DNA from: Megalobrama amblycephala
Taxonomy: Eukaryota; Chordata; Actinopteri; Cypriniformes; Xenocyprididae
DNA length: 64,000 nucleotides
NCBI RefSeq assembly: GCF_018812025.1
Contig: NC_063044.1
Span: forward strand, 74,139,244-74,203,243
Direction: 5' to 3'
Under the pieces are notes generated by a model. It worked only from the letters and a program-made list of their open reading frames with translations. It was not told where the DNA came from and ran no database searches. The position numbers and the translations under genes are program-made. How positions within the stretch are numbered: the first letter of the stretch is position 1; the number at the start of each line of letters is the position of its first letter. This document shows, one piece after another, positions 1 to 10,515 of the stretch.

Positions 1-830
1 TCCACTGACTGTAATGTTGTGTAGCATGGCTGTAACAACTGCTACTGCACCACATCTTTCTGGCTTCATACGCAACCCTCCAGCTGATTTACGCATCTTC
101 CAGCGCCCAACCGAGTGCTCCACCAAGCTGCAGGTACGGATGTGTGCAGTGTTGTAATTGTGCTCAGCCTGCGTGGTTGGATTGGTGACTGGACTTAGAA
201 GATAGGTTCGGAGGGGGTAGCTGCTGTCACCTAAAAAAATGCTCTGCCCAAAAACCCCTCTTTCGGTGTCTTGACCCACCACTGAATTGGCCCACACAAA
301 GCTGTCGTGTGTGCTACCAGGCCACTTTGCCACCACATCTGCAAACATTCCCCTGTGGTCCACCACCACCTGGACATCGATGGCCGTGAAGCCCTTATGA
401 CAAACGAAGGCCTGGCCGAGCGCTGATGGGTTGGCGATGGGGATAAGTGTCCCGTCGACAAGGCCTATTATCCGCGGGATACAAGCAATGGCATGGAAGC
501 CTTGATGCACCTCCATTTCGTGCCTGGCGGAAGGCATATGGATATAATCTGTGGCATGACGGAGCAGGATGTCCATGACTGAGTGAACGCACCGCCACAC
601 CAAGGTGTTACTCAGCCCATAACCACCTCCAGAAAACTCCCCACTGCATAAAAACGGAGAGCCGCCAGCAGCTGAATTTGCAGCTCCGTCGAGTTTGTCT
701 TAACAAGGTAGGACCAACAAGATCTAAAAGCTGCTGTATTTGCTGCCGTGGCAGGTGAAATTTTGTTAGAATTGAAGCTCCTGACATGGTATCCAGAGGA
801 CTAAAGTTTTCACGTATGCAATAGTGCACA
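1..830 (-). pseudogene. PIF/Harbinger (HARBI1-like) transposase remnant, cut by the window edge
   Basis: Read on the minus strand, one frame from about 600 down to 1 gives a DDE transposase of the HARBI1 type. The first catalytic Asp lies in GLVDGT and the second in the stretch reading FADVVAKWPGSTHDSFVW. The block GDSSYPLRTYLLSPV follows, then the catalytic Glu near VEHSVGRWKMR, and finally MLHNI at the window edge. Upstream, PRQQIQQLLDLVGPTLLR (about 700-770) and ALRFYAVGSFL (about 640-675) belong to the same protein but sit in other frames, so at least two frameshifts separate the blocks. In autonomous Harbinger elements this nuclease cuts at the transposon ends. Here the reading frame is broken and no terminal repeats were found, so it is a decayed copy. 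A domesticated HARBI1 gene is unlikely given the frameshifts. The C-terminus lies outside the window. Confidence 0.85.
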
Positions 831-1355
831 TACTAAATGGCTCTGCGGACGCTGTATTCGCTGTATCGGTGCCATAGGTTAAACTCCCCACTAAAATCAT
901 TGCCTTTAAATATACTCCTTAGCCTTTCCTGCCTAATGGCTTGCCAGGTGATGTACCTTTGGATAATATTATTAAAAATCTAACAACTATCAGTGTAATG
1001 ACAATTTTATTGTTTTTATAAAAACACTTCAGTTAGCCTAATTTAACAATGGATGTATGCTATTACAGCTTCAGAATTATATTAATATAGACGGAGATGT
1101 AAAAAAGCTTTTTGCACAGTGGTGGCCACTAGTGGAGTGAACTGTCAACAGTGATAAGGCATAGCTAAGAGTAGTCCAGACCAACCTTACGAAAGTAAGA
1201 CTTACAGAAGGTATACTTAACTAAGAAAGTTTTGGGAAACACATATTAACGTTAAGGTACAGCTTAAGGTTTTATTTTTAGAACGACATAGAGTTAAGAA
1301 GGCTTTGGGAAACCCAGCCCTGAACATGACATGCAGGAAAAAATAGTGACAATAT
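831..1355. other. Unassigned stretch upstream of the Harbinger remnant
   Basis: AT-rich DNA without a convincing coding frame. The part at about 834-960 may be the degraded N-terminal region of the neighbouring Harbinger protein, since it reads open on the minus strand with basic residues, but I could not match it with confidence. Confidence 0.4.
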
Positions 1356-1732
1356 CGTGCGCACGATTTACTACTTTGTTCCCTCAATTTACTACAACGT
1401 GCGCAAAATTTACTAACTTGTTCCCTCGACTTAATAAAACGTGCACACAATTTACTATTCCGTTTCCTCATTTTACCAAAACGTGCACACAATTTACTAT
1501 TTCGTTCCCTCAATTTACCAAAACGTGCACAATTTTACTATTCGTTTCCTAGATTTACCAAAACATGCGAACGATTTACTATTTCCTTGCCTCGATTTAC
1601 TACTAAGTGCGCACGATTTACTGTTTCGTTCCCTTGATTTACCAAAATGTACACAAAATTTACTATTTCGTTCCCTAGATTTACCAAAACGTGCGCATGA
1701 TTTACTATTTTGTTGTCTCGAGAAACTGAAAA
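1356..1732. repeat. 42-bp minisatellite, about nine copies
   Basis: About nine head-to-tail units, each with the pattern CGTGCRCAC, then ATTTACTATTTCGTTCCCT, then an ATTTACCAAAA-like end. The unit is 42 bp (one copy near 1526 is about two bases shorter). Because 42 is divisible by three, open frames run through the array on both strands and mimic proteins with a 14-residue repeat. I see no start context, splice sites or codon signal suggesting that any of these is translated. Units differ at several positions, so the array is not freshly homogenised. Confidence 0.9.
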
Positions 1733-1739
1733 CGAACAG

Positions 1740-2299
1740 GAACTTATATACACAAAGGAAGATGAACTAATTACGTGCAGCTGTGAAGATAATTAGTGTC
1801 CATAGGTGAGGAGCAGGAGGGATGCTGGGAAATGGAGTGCTAGTGCTGGTGACTGTGACAGTATTAACATTGATCAAACAATATTACTAATGATTATTTT
1901 TGTCCGTTTCAATATTGATGTAGAATCAACATCATAGTGTAACGTTGATTCACTGACATTACGATTGATTATTTTTAATAATTTCAATATGGATTCAGCA
2001 TCAGTGATGTAGAATCAGTCATAGTGTAATGTTGATTCAATAGCATTACCATTGAATTTCTGTTAATTGTTTCAACATTAAATGCAGGTGCAAACGTGCA
2101 AATGAACCAACATTAAGTGAAGCATATTAATCATTTACATTCAAAATTCCCTCTGCTGGTGTAATTTGCAGTGGTGATTTTAATATTAATACAGTGTTTG
2201 ATGGAAAACAGGATTGATGGCCACAATAAGGCAAGTGATTTAAGCCATATTTGTTTACGACTGAACATAATTAACATATGGAGATACAGTACAGACAAA
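1740..2299. other. AT-rich stretch with two imperfect direct repeats
   Basis: Two imperfect copies of a block of roughly 80 bp lie at about 1889-1964 and 1966-2051. Each contains GATTATTTTT, then a TTTCAATAT-like stretch, then CATAGTGTAA and GTTGATTCA. No gene is seen. Confidence 0.45.
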
Positions 2300-2930
2300 A
2301 AGTTTGGAACCACTAAGATTTTTAATGTTTTTAAAAGAAGTTTCGTCTGCTCACCAAGGCTACATTTATTTAATTAAAAATACAGTAAAAAAACAGTAAT
2401 ATTGTGAAATATTATTCCAATTTAAAATAACTGTGTACTGTTTAAATATATTTGACAAAGTAATTTATTCCTGTGATGCAAAGCTGAATTTTCAGCATCG
2501 TTACTCCAGTCTTCAGTGTCACATGATCCTTCAGAAATCATTCTAATATGCTGATCTGCTGCTCAATAAACATTTATGATTATTTTCAATGTTGAAAACA
2601 GTTCTGTACTTTTTTTTTCAGGATTACTTGATGAATAGAAAGTTCAAAAGAACAGCATTTATCTGAAATACAAAGCTTCTGTAGCATTATACACTACCGT
2701 TCAAAAGTTTGGGGTCAGTAAGAATTTTTATTTTTATTTTTTTGAAAAGAAATTAAAGAAATGAATACTTTTATTCAGCAAGGATGCATTAAATCAATCA
2801 AAAGTGGCAGTAAAGACATTTATAATGTTACAAAAGATTAGATTTCAGATAAACACTGTTCTTTTGAACTTTCTATTCATCAAATAATCCTGAAAAAAAA
2901 TATTGTACACAAATATTTTGTACAATTGTA
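2300..2930. repeat. Interspersed fish repeat with inverted arms
   Basis: The block contains the start ACACTACCGTTCAAAAGTTT (near 2690), a very common dispersed sequence of fish genomes, beside a related piece starting near 2298. The segments at about 2622-2672 and 2846-2893 are near-perfect inverted copies of each other, sharing GAACTTTCTATTCATCAA and its complement, so this part can fold back. I read it as a compound of non-autonomous DNA-element copies, but cannot assign the superfamily. Confidence 0.6.
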
Positions 2931-2937
2931 CACATTA

Positions 2938-4504
2938 CAGTTTTTCTCAGTCGCTTTGGTGCATTTCTCACATCACTCTTTACATTTGCACAACAGTTAG
3001 TTCAATCTCCACAACATTTAGTCATTTGTGCACATCATAGTAGCAGTTTCTCATTCCTTCGAACAAATTGCAAATGCTTTTGGACATGCATCAATTGCTT
3101 TCATACAACTCTCTGCTATTTACAACATTATCATTTGCTTATGTCATGTCAGTCAAAATTAACTATACTTGTGAATGCTGAATAGTCATTCCATATAAAA
3201 CTAATAGTCCTCATTTCATTGCTTGAGTCATTACATACAAAAATGTTGAACTAGTTGTCAAAATCTGTCAAGCAAATTTTACACATTTTTTTGAAATCTT
3301 TTTTTCCTGAAAATGTCTCCTAAATTGAACAATTTCTCTCAAGTGAATCTCAACTTTCACTGATGAGAAGGGGAGTGTGAAGCATTAGTTGCAACCAATG
3401 ATAAGCCACTTCTCTACAATCCCATAAACCCCCACTTTACAATATACGAACCAAGCAGGACATAGTGTGTATCATTTCTACAATACTGTGACACAGAAGT
3501 GGAAGGTCAGCCTCATGGAAGAGGGGTAAGGGTGCGGGGAAGAAGGGGAAGGGGACAAAACAGGGGAAGAGGAAGAAGAGGCAATAGGCAGATCCCTGAT
3601 GAAATCAGGGCTACAATTGTGGATCATGTTGTCAATCACAGCCTCACAATGGCTGAGGCTGGTCGAAGGGTGCAGCCAAATGTTGGGAGAACCACTGTAA
3701 ATTCAATTATTCAAACATTTCGTTGGAAGAACATGTGTGTATAAATGGACAGTAATTCAGCACTAAACAATCTGCACTGCACTACTGTCATCGTGTCATA
3801 CATGAAGCTTGCAGTGGGACAAGATCTCGTCACTGTACAATTTACATTTAGACGTACAGCTTTACTGCATCACACATTAGTGTATTGTAGTGTACAGTAG
3901 TGTTACAGTAAAGATTTGCCATATGTACTGCAATATTGTTTACAGTTGTGCACAGCTCTACCCAAAGGGAGTTTATGTTTGTTGAAATAAGGGTGCATTT
4001 TTTCTTTTGCACAATGCTGTGAACAAATTAGAATTGCAAAGAGCATATGCAGTAAAAATGTGAAACATACATATTCAGTGTCTTGTACTCAGTTACCTCA
4101 CTAAATACAGTAATGTGTAACTTTACTGTATTTTTCAAATGGCTGTGCAAATAGTATATAGTGCTGTCTTGAGCATTTTCAGGTAGTGTCACCAAGATCT
4201 GACTTTTTTGCATTGGAAAACATTGACAGAGTAAACTGTCATAATGAAAACATGACAAAGCCATTTGACTATCTTGTTCATAAACAATGGTGTCTGGACT
4301 TTTCATCTTGATGACACTGACACTTTCATTGACATAAATACTTGCTTTTGAGGAATGACTTATCCATTTTGAGCAAGTGACACGCTTTTGCAGGTTATCA
4401 ACTAGATTTTGCAGTTTGTACTAATTGTTTTGAGAACTGCATTAACTGTTGTGCAAATGTGAATAGTGATGTGAGAAATGCACCAAAGCGACTGAGAAAA
4501 ACTG
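2938..4504 (+). mobile_element. Internally deleted IS630/Tc1-mariner-type element with TA target duplication
   Basis: The left end CAGTTTTTCTCAGTCGCTTT is repeated in inverted form at 4485-4504, and the inverted match runs about 65 bp inward. Both ends abut TA (2936-2937 and 4505-4506), the target duplication of Tc1/mariner/IS630-like transposons. A short reading frame inside resembles the N-terminus of the matching transposase, but no DDE catalytic part is present, so this copy could move only with enzyme supplied elsewhere. Borders come directly from the terminal repeats; the superfamily follows from TA plus the encoded N-terminal region. Confidence 0.85.
3499..3744 (+). pseudogene. N-terminal (helix-turn-helix) fragment of a Tc1/IS630-like transposase
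   Basis: This 81-residue frame starts with an Arg/Gly-rich leader (residues 5-31), followed by DEIRATIVDHVVNHSLTMAE and the block AGRRVQPNVGRTTVNSII. That is the pattern of the DNA-binding helix-turn-helix domain of a fish IS630/Tc1-type transposase family with an RG-rich start. It stops at about residue 81, and the DDE nuclease domain, normally over 200 further residues, is missing between here and the right terminal repeat. It lies in the left third of the element at 2938-4504. A free DNA-binding fragment could in principle compete for transposon ends, but nothing shows that it is expressed. Confidence 0.7.
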
Positions 4505-4506
4505 TA

Positions 4507-4845
4507 AGCACTGTGTGACCCCTCCTTGTCTGTGAGAGGCGCTATATAAATTAACTTTACTTACTTACTAAACTTAACATATCAAAAAAGCAAGTTTTCA
4601 AGGAATTTCAGTGTTTGGTAAAGAGATTAAACTTAGCCGATTAGCAGATGATACCACACATTTTGTCAAAAACAGTGACGAAATGTATGAAGTTATTAAA
4701 TAATCTTTGCATTAAAGATGGATAATAAGTCCATGTTATTCTCTCTTAAAAACTGTGTCCTGAAGTGAATTTGTGGGATACCAATTAAAGACCATGTCAC
4801 ATACCTTGGGAAACCAGTTCAATTTTACCCCTGGCATGAATTATT
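4507..4845. other. LINE/SINE-like tail and unassigned DNA
   Basis: The block around 4505-4560 ends in AGGCGCTATATAAATTAA followed by TTTACTTACTTACT, resembling the 3' tail of fish L2-type LINEs and their SINEs. The rest shows no gene or repeat I recognise. Confidence 0.45.
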
Positions 4846-5279
4846 CACTGCAAAAAAATGCTTGTTCTTAGTTTTTGTCTTGTTTCTAGTCAAAATATCT
4901 TAAAGTTCTTGAATCAAGAAGCACTTTATTGACAAGTAAAAAATATTTTCTTGTTTTCAGGAAAAATAAGTCAAAATTGAGTGAGTTTTTCCTTAAAACA
5001 AGCAAAATAATCTGCCAATGGGGTAATAATCTTATTTCAAACCAAAAATAAGATATATAATCTTGTTTTCAGTTTGGATTAAGATTATTTTGCTTACCCC
5101 ATTGGCAGATTATTTTGCTTGTTTTAAGGAAAAACTCACTTGATTTTCACTTATTTTTCCTAAAAACAAGAAAATAATTTTTACTTGTCAAGAAAATACT
5201 TCTTGATCTAAGAATTTTTAGATATTTGGACTGGAAACAAGACAAAAACTCTAAGTAAGAACAGCATTTTTTTGCAGTG
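4846..5279. repeat. 434-bp foldback (palindromic) MITE
   Basis: The element starts CACTGCAAAAAAATGC and ends with the complement GCATTTTTTTGCAGTG. The two halves are inverted copies almost throughout: CCAATGGGGTAA (about 5017) pairs with TTACCCCATTGG (about 5095), and TTGTCTTGTTT near the left pairs with AAACAAGACAA near the right. It has no coding capacity. This is a common cyprinid/zebrafish foldback type. The autonomous partner and target-site rule cannot be read here. Confidence 0.8.
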
Positions 5280-5394
5280 TTTGTATGTTTATTTGTTTTG
5301 TACTTGTTGTGAGTTGTATATGCTTATAGAAATCTCTGTATATTTTTTGAATTAACAAATAATAATAATAAACGTTTATTACATTAGATAGCGA

Positions 5395-5526
5395 GGGCGG
5401 GGTTTGTGACCTATACTGCACTCAGCCACCTGGGGGCGATCGAGACGCTTTGGCTTCACTTTCTGATAAAGAGCAGAGGAGATCAACATCTGAGGAAGAT
5501 CGGGTACATCATCAACGGTGTTGAAG
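5395..5526 (+). other. Probable noncoding first exon of zinc-finger gene 1
   Basis: The segment ends in GGTGTTGAAG followed by the donor GTAAAATAACTCGCC. A nearly identical block, again ending at that donor, occurs at about 27899-27968 in front of zinc-finger locus 3, and the two loci stay alignable on the intron side (about 5540-5900 against 29320-29680). Conservation of exon end, donor and following intron supports a transcribed 5' UTR exon. The transcription start is not visible, so the left border is a guess. A further partial likeness (GACCTATACTG and neighbours) lies at about 21350-21470. Confidence 0.55.
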
Positions 5527-6000
5527 GTAAAATAACTCGCCTATCGTTATTAATAAACATTATTTAACATAACAGTAATTAGCACAAATGGGATATTGTT
5601 ACATAAATGCTTGATAGGCTATGTAGTTTAAACGTCGTGCTAAGAAATACAGACGAAATCACGGAGTCACCCGTCATGCCCCAATAAAGATGCTAACTTT
5701 GAATTAATTAAACAATACACGAATGAGTTCATGTTGAAATAAATCTATTGAGTTTGTCTCGTGAAATCACATTCTGTTCCCGCATGACAACAATATCCAC
5801 TCATTTAAAAATCCTAAATTATATTGTGTATAATCTTTATTTCGCTATTAAACATATACAATTATTATAGCCGTGTAGAGATTATAATCTCGCGAGAGAA
5901 GCTAAGTGTAAACGCGTTATCCCGCGGTTTTTGCGAGGATGAATTCATTGTTTTGATGATTTTTATTCCAGTAAATCCTCCATTCTTCTTCACTCTCTAA
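5527..6000 (+). other. Zinc-finger gene 1, intron 1, left part (duplicated segment)
   Basis: Intron sequence shared with about 29320-29680 of locus 3, with landmarks ATTGTTACATAAA, TCACGGAGTCACCC and AGAGATTATAATCTCG. It ends at the target duplication of the large hAT element starting at 6001. Confidence 0.65.
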
Positions 6001-6429
6001 TAGGGTTGCCAGCTTCAGCAAAGGAAAATAAGGGACAATCTTTGTTCTTTATAGGAAAATAAATGACAATATAAGGGACACTCAAAATATTTGTACTGTA
6101 CCACAATGTTGTATAAAAAGTCTCTTTTTTTTGCCTGGGTTAAATGCTAAAATGAATCTCAGACATAAACACATTTTGCTTAAGCTATACAATTAAAATA
6201 TCACGCCCATTACATACAAACCACCTGCCCGAGCACATAAAGCTTGCAGTCATAAAGAATATGTTCTTTTTAAGTGTCATTTTAAATATACTTTATGTGA
6301 CAGTTGAGTTGTAAAATTTTGTCTTTTATGTTTCACATTTTTATGAACGGTGCAAACAAACGTGCAAAAAATCAAAAGATTAAAGTGCAAAAAAAAATTA
6401 TTTTTTTCTTCTCAGAACCTCTCATTTTT

Positions 6430-7160
6430 TCACAGCCAGTATGTTTGGAAGATCTGCTGTTTGAAGCGCTGTCATCCACTTTTCAGCTGTGCTGCCACTG
6501 GTCATGTTCTCTCAGTTTCTGCTAAATGGAATTGGCAGTGACACACTCATTGTGAAGTGCATCCATGTTGATTTGTAGCTTTTGAATGAGCTTAAGTGTC
6601 TCTGCAACCTTCTCCATATCACCAGTTTTTTCCTTCTTTTTGCAGAGCTTGAGAAGAATGCATAGATTTTGAGAACAATGTTCTCTACATCAACTGATCC
6701 ACTGCATGTTTTACTGTATTGTGGACAATGTGGGCATGACAGTTGCCTGTTAGGAGGTAGCTGTTCTTCTTCTTCAACTTTGTGTAAACTGAGTTGTGAA
6801 CACCATAATTCACATTTGTATTGTCTGCACTAAATGTAGACACTTGATCCAGTTTTTCAAGACTGTTCTCAATACATGCCACAATGCCATCAGCAGACTC
6901 GTCAGGATTCATCATTTTTTTGGGTTACTCTCAGGAGTGAAGTACTGAATAGACAGGAAACATCTTTTGATTGCCCTTGTTAGATGAATCTGTTTGAAGG
7001 GAAAATGGGATGGGTTTCGAGCCCTTCAAAGTATTAACCACTTCAGCAACTGACTTACGGGCAAGGATGTTTTTGAGAATGGTCTCTGCTTTTGTGCGTC
7101 CACAGGACATTTTCTTCACTATCTTTGAGTCACTGACTGTCCAATGCAGTACACAGCAAA
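6430..7160 (-). pseudogene. hAT transposase core, degraded
   Basis: Minus-strand frames contain FSLQTDSSNKGNQKMFPV (about 6960-7010) and then, after a break, FSADNTNVNYG and NCHAHIVHNTVKHAVDQL (about 6690-6850). These are hallmarks of the RNase H-like catalytic core of a fish hAT transposase family (TDxSNKGN, ADN..NYG, C.AHI.HN). Toward 6430 the protein decays further, with stop codons. Frames are broken between blocks, so the gene is dead. Its N-terminal part is at about 14870-15165, now 7.6 kb away because of the nested insertions. Confidence 0.75.
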
Positions 7161-9216
7161 ATCCCCAGAGTTAAATCATCTCTGCTCAGATTACATATGC
7201 ACCCTCTCTATATAGTGTTAAAGTAACACTGAAGCAGAGTGAAAGTTAATGAGATATTTAAGTGATTAAAGGGTTAGTTCACCCAAAAATGAAAATTATG
7301 TCATTAATGACTCACCCTCATTAATGTCGTTTCAAACCCGTAAGACCTCCGTTCATCTTCAGAACACAGTTTAAGATATTTTAGATTTAGTCCGAGAGCT
7401 TTCTGTCCCTCCATTGAAAGTGTTTGTACGGTAGACTGTCCATGTCCAGAAAGGTAATAAAAACATCATCAAAGTAGTCCATGTGACATAAGTGGGTTGT
7501 TCGAAAATACATTTTGGTCCAAAAATAACAAAAACTACGACTTTATTCAGCATTGTCTTCTCTTCCGGGTCTGTTCACGACTCCTCAGTGACGCTCCAGG
7601 AGACTCCGTTATCCACTGCAGCTAAGCCAGGACACCAAGTCAGAAGGCAAGCAGCTACACCTTCTACCAGTCTGCTTCCAGTAGCAGCTGAGAAAGAGGA
7701 ATTTGTAACCACAGTTTTAACTGGTGTTCCCCAGTCAACCCCACTGAAATCCTACGACAGACAAAGTTCTGTGCGAGAAGCTAAGGATTCTGTGTCAAAA
7801 CTTCGGTTGGTGCTATCAACTCCAGAGTCAGCGAAGGACCCATCCCGTCTGTCAACATCAAGGACATACTATGCCATGCCTGTCATAAAGTCCTTTCAAT
7901 CTGTAAGTATATATGTCAGAACAATATTTTGTTTACAAAATAACTATGCAAGCTATTGTTTCACATGTAAAGTTTTTTTGTTCTGTTGTTGTATTGTTAT
8001 GGTATACTTGTGTTCAACTTATGCTATTTTTTTTACTGAAGCACTACAATCAGTGTTTTTCTTTCCATTTTTTCTAATTGTAGGATGAACAAGCATTAGC
8101 TGAAAATCTTTCTGAAGAGCTTTCTTTGGATGTCAGCATGCTTTCTCTGGATCCTCCATCAGATAAGAAGGACTTGAGTTTCGCTCCACTAAGTTCCACT
8201 ACGTCTACATCAACTCCAAATACAGAGGAAGAAGAAGGAAGTGGTACATACAAAGAAAGAAAATGGATAGTCAATGAGTCAAATTTGATGCAGTTGTTTA
8301 CCAGATGAACTCAGTGTGGACAAACTGTCATTGACACTAAAAAGTTTTCATTTGGTAGCCTCCTTCGTGTCAGTTGGGAATGAATAAACGGCCATGAAGG
8401 GTCTTGGAACTCCAATGCAACGAAACTCGTGGAATGGCAGACAACCTTCTTGTGGCAGCGTCTACTCTATTCACTGGTGCTACTTATGTTGACATCGCAG
8501 ATTGGGCTGCCTGCCTCAATGTACAAATCCCACAGAAAACCACCTTCTATGCGATCCAGTCCTCGTATTTAATCCCTGTTATCGATATTTTCTTCAAGGA
8601 GCAACAGGCAAAACTACTTGAAGACTTGAGGTTGCAGAACGTTTTGCAAGAAGGTGCAAATTTATCAGGGGATGGAAGATCTGATAGGTAAGCAAAAATA
8701 AAAAATGCTTAAAAGTTCAACACTGTTAAAATACTGTGAGATTTCTAAGATTGCATCTTCATTTGATTGTCTTTTCAGTCCTGGATTCTCTGCCAAATAC
8801 TGCACATACAGTGTGATGGACGTTGTCCACTTCGAGTTGGTGCAGGTTAGTGAGCACATGCGTTTTCCCCCTCTTTATGACATGGTGACTTTACTGAAAT
8901 TTGTTAAAATTTATTTAAGGAGATTTTAACATTATTTTTTTGTACCTATTCCCCAAATATAATCTGTCAAAAGTAGTAAAAACTATTGATTACTACTTTA
9001 TTACAGGTTACTGAAGCAACAAGCTCTGTTGCCATGGAACCAGTAGCCTTCAAAAGGTGTGTAGACTTTCTTTTGGACAGTGGATTAAAAATAGACGTGA
9101 TCATCAAGAAAGACTATGAGGGTCGATTACCCTCGTATACAACACGAGTTTGACATCTGGCATGTAGTAAAGGGTATGTATAGCTTGCTTTATAAGATAT
9201 TATTGTTCTTCTAGAG

Positions 9217-10213
9217 CAGTGTTTCTCAAACTGGGGTACGCGTACCCCTGGGGGGTACGTGAGGTGACAAAAGGGTGTACGCGAACAAAATGCGGAGTAG
9301 TTAATTTAACTCTATTATACCTTAAATTAATATGAAAGGTAATGGATTTACGGCATTTTGCCAGTTAGAAATACATGCTCGGTTTTAATCAAATTACCTC
9401 ATGTTTTGCAGTCTAAAATGACTGTATCCACACAAGCAACATGCATATGATAGATTGCGTGCCGAATCTGCCGCCTTAAATCGCGCTAAATTACTGCTGT
9501 TCTCGTCAATGCACCTTTGTAAAAGTGGGGATTTAGCACTTGCATGAAGAACAAATATAGACACAGATAGTGGATTTATATCAATTTAAGACTCAAACTT
9601 TCTTCAATACAAAAACATACCTTGTGTGAGTTCTTGTATTTAATGTTGATAACGAGGAAGAATGCAATTGTACCCAAATATCCACATGACTGCAAACGTG
9701 CATTATTATACAACAGGTCAAAAAACAAAACGTACATTTTAAACACAGTACTGTCAGTATTTACTTTATTTTGCAACGAAAAAATATTTCTAATGAAAAC
9801 CAGAGCAGAACTACAACACACGAATGCGGCTTTGAACGAATCGTAAGAGTCAATGATTCAATGATTCATTCACAGCCACTTGCTTCGTTACTGATTGAAT
9901 GATTCAATGACTCACTCATAAAAACAGTGACTTGCTGCCACCTACTGGCAGTTTTAGTTTAATATTTAAAAGTTTTACTTAGTTTTACCATCATTGCATG
10001 TTTCTCTATTAAACATTTTTTATTTAAAACATTATTTATTTTATAAAGTTATTCATAAACGTACAAATATGCACTGGAAAATCAATTTAGGGGGCAAATA
10101 TTGTCCCTTAATGGAAAAGGTGTGACTGCAGTCAAGGTGGAAGAGAGGGGGTACGCAGAAGGATGGGAATCCCTTCAGGGGGTACTCCACGCTAAAAAGT
10201 TTGAGAACCACTG
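9217..10213. mobile_element. hAT-type MITE, 997 bp
   Basis: Ends CAGTGTTTCTCAAACT and AGTTTGAGAACCACTG are imperfect inverted repeats. The flanks TTCTAGAG (9209-9216) and TTCTAGAA (10214-10221) form an 8-bp target duplication with one mismatch. No transposase frame is present inside. It is inserted in the intron between the 9007-9173 and 12153-12357 exons of the surrounding transposase gene. Confidence 0.85.
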
Positions 10214-10515
10214 TTCTAGAATAGTATTACCTGAATGTTACATATACTATTTTAAATGCAGCTTAGATTTGTGGTGTTGTGGAAACAACAGGTTCACAGT
10301 ATTATTGAAGTACTGAAGGTAGTGTCTGCATGCTCTGTTTTGACCCCAAAACCTATTGATCTGAAATAATAAAAATGTAAATTTTTTTGGAAAGGGTTCT
10401 TCTGAAAAAATGCTGTCAATTGCAAAAAAAAAGTCAAGACCTCCAGCCTTGGATAAAAACTATATGCAACCATTTGTGGTATGCATGTGCATCCTGTGGC
10501 GGTAACCCCCATGTA

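Noticed and set aside
1217..1770. Long frames on both strands with a repeated 14-residue pattern
   Set aside because: They follow automatically from the 42-bp tandem repeat; there are no splice signals, start context or related proteins that I recognise.
8300..8400. Selenocysteine-containing transposase
   Set aside because: Two TGA at Cys sites are tempting, but nearby frameshifts show the gene is decaying and no SECIS element was recognised; kept only as a low-score finding.
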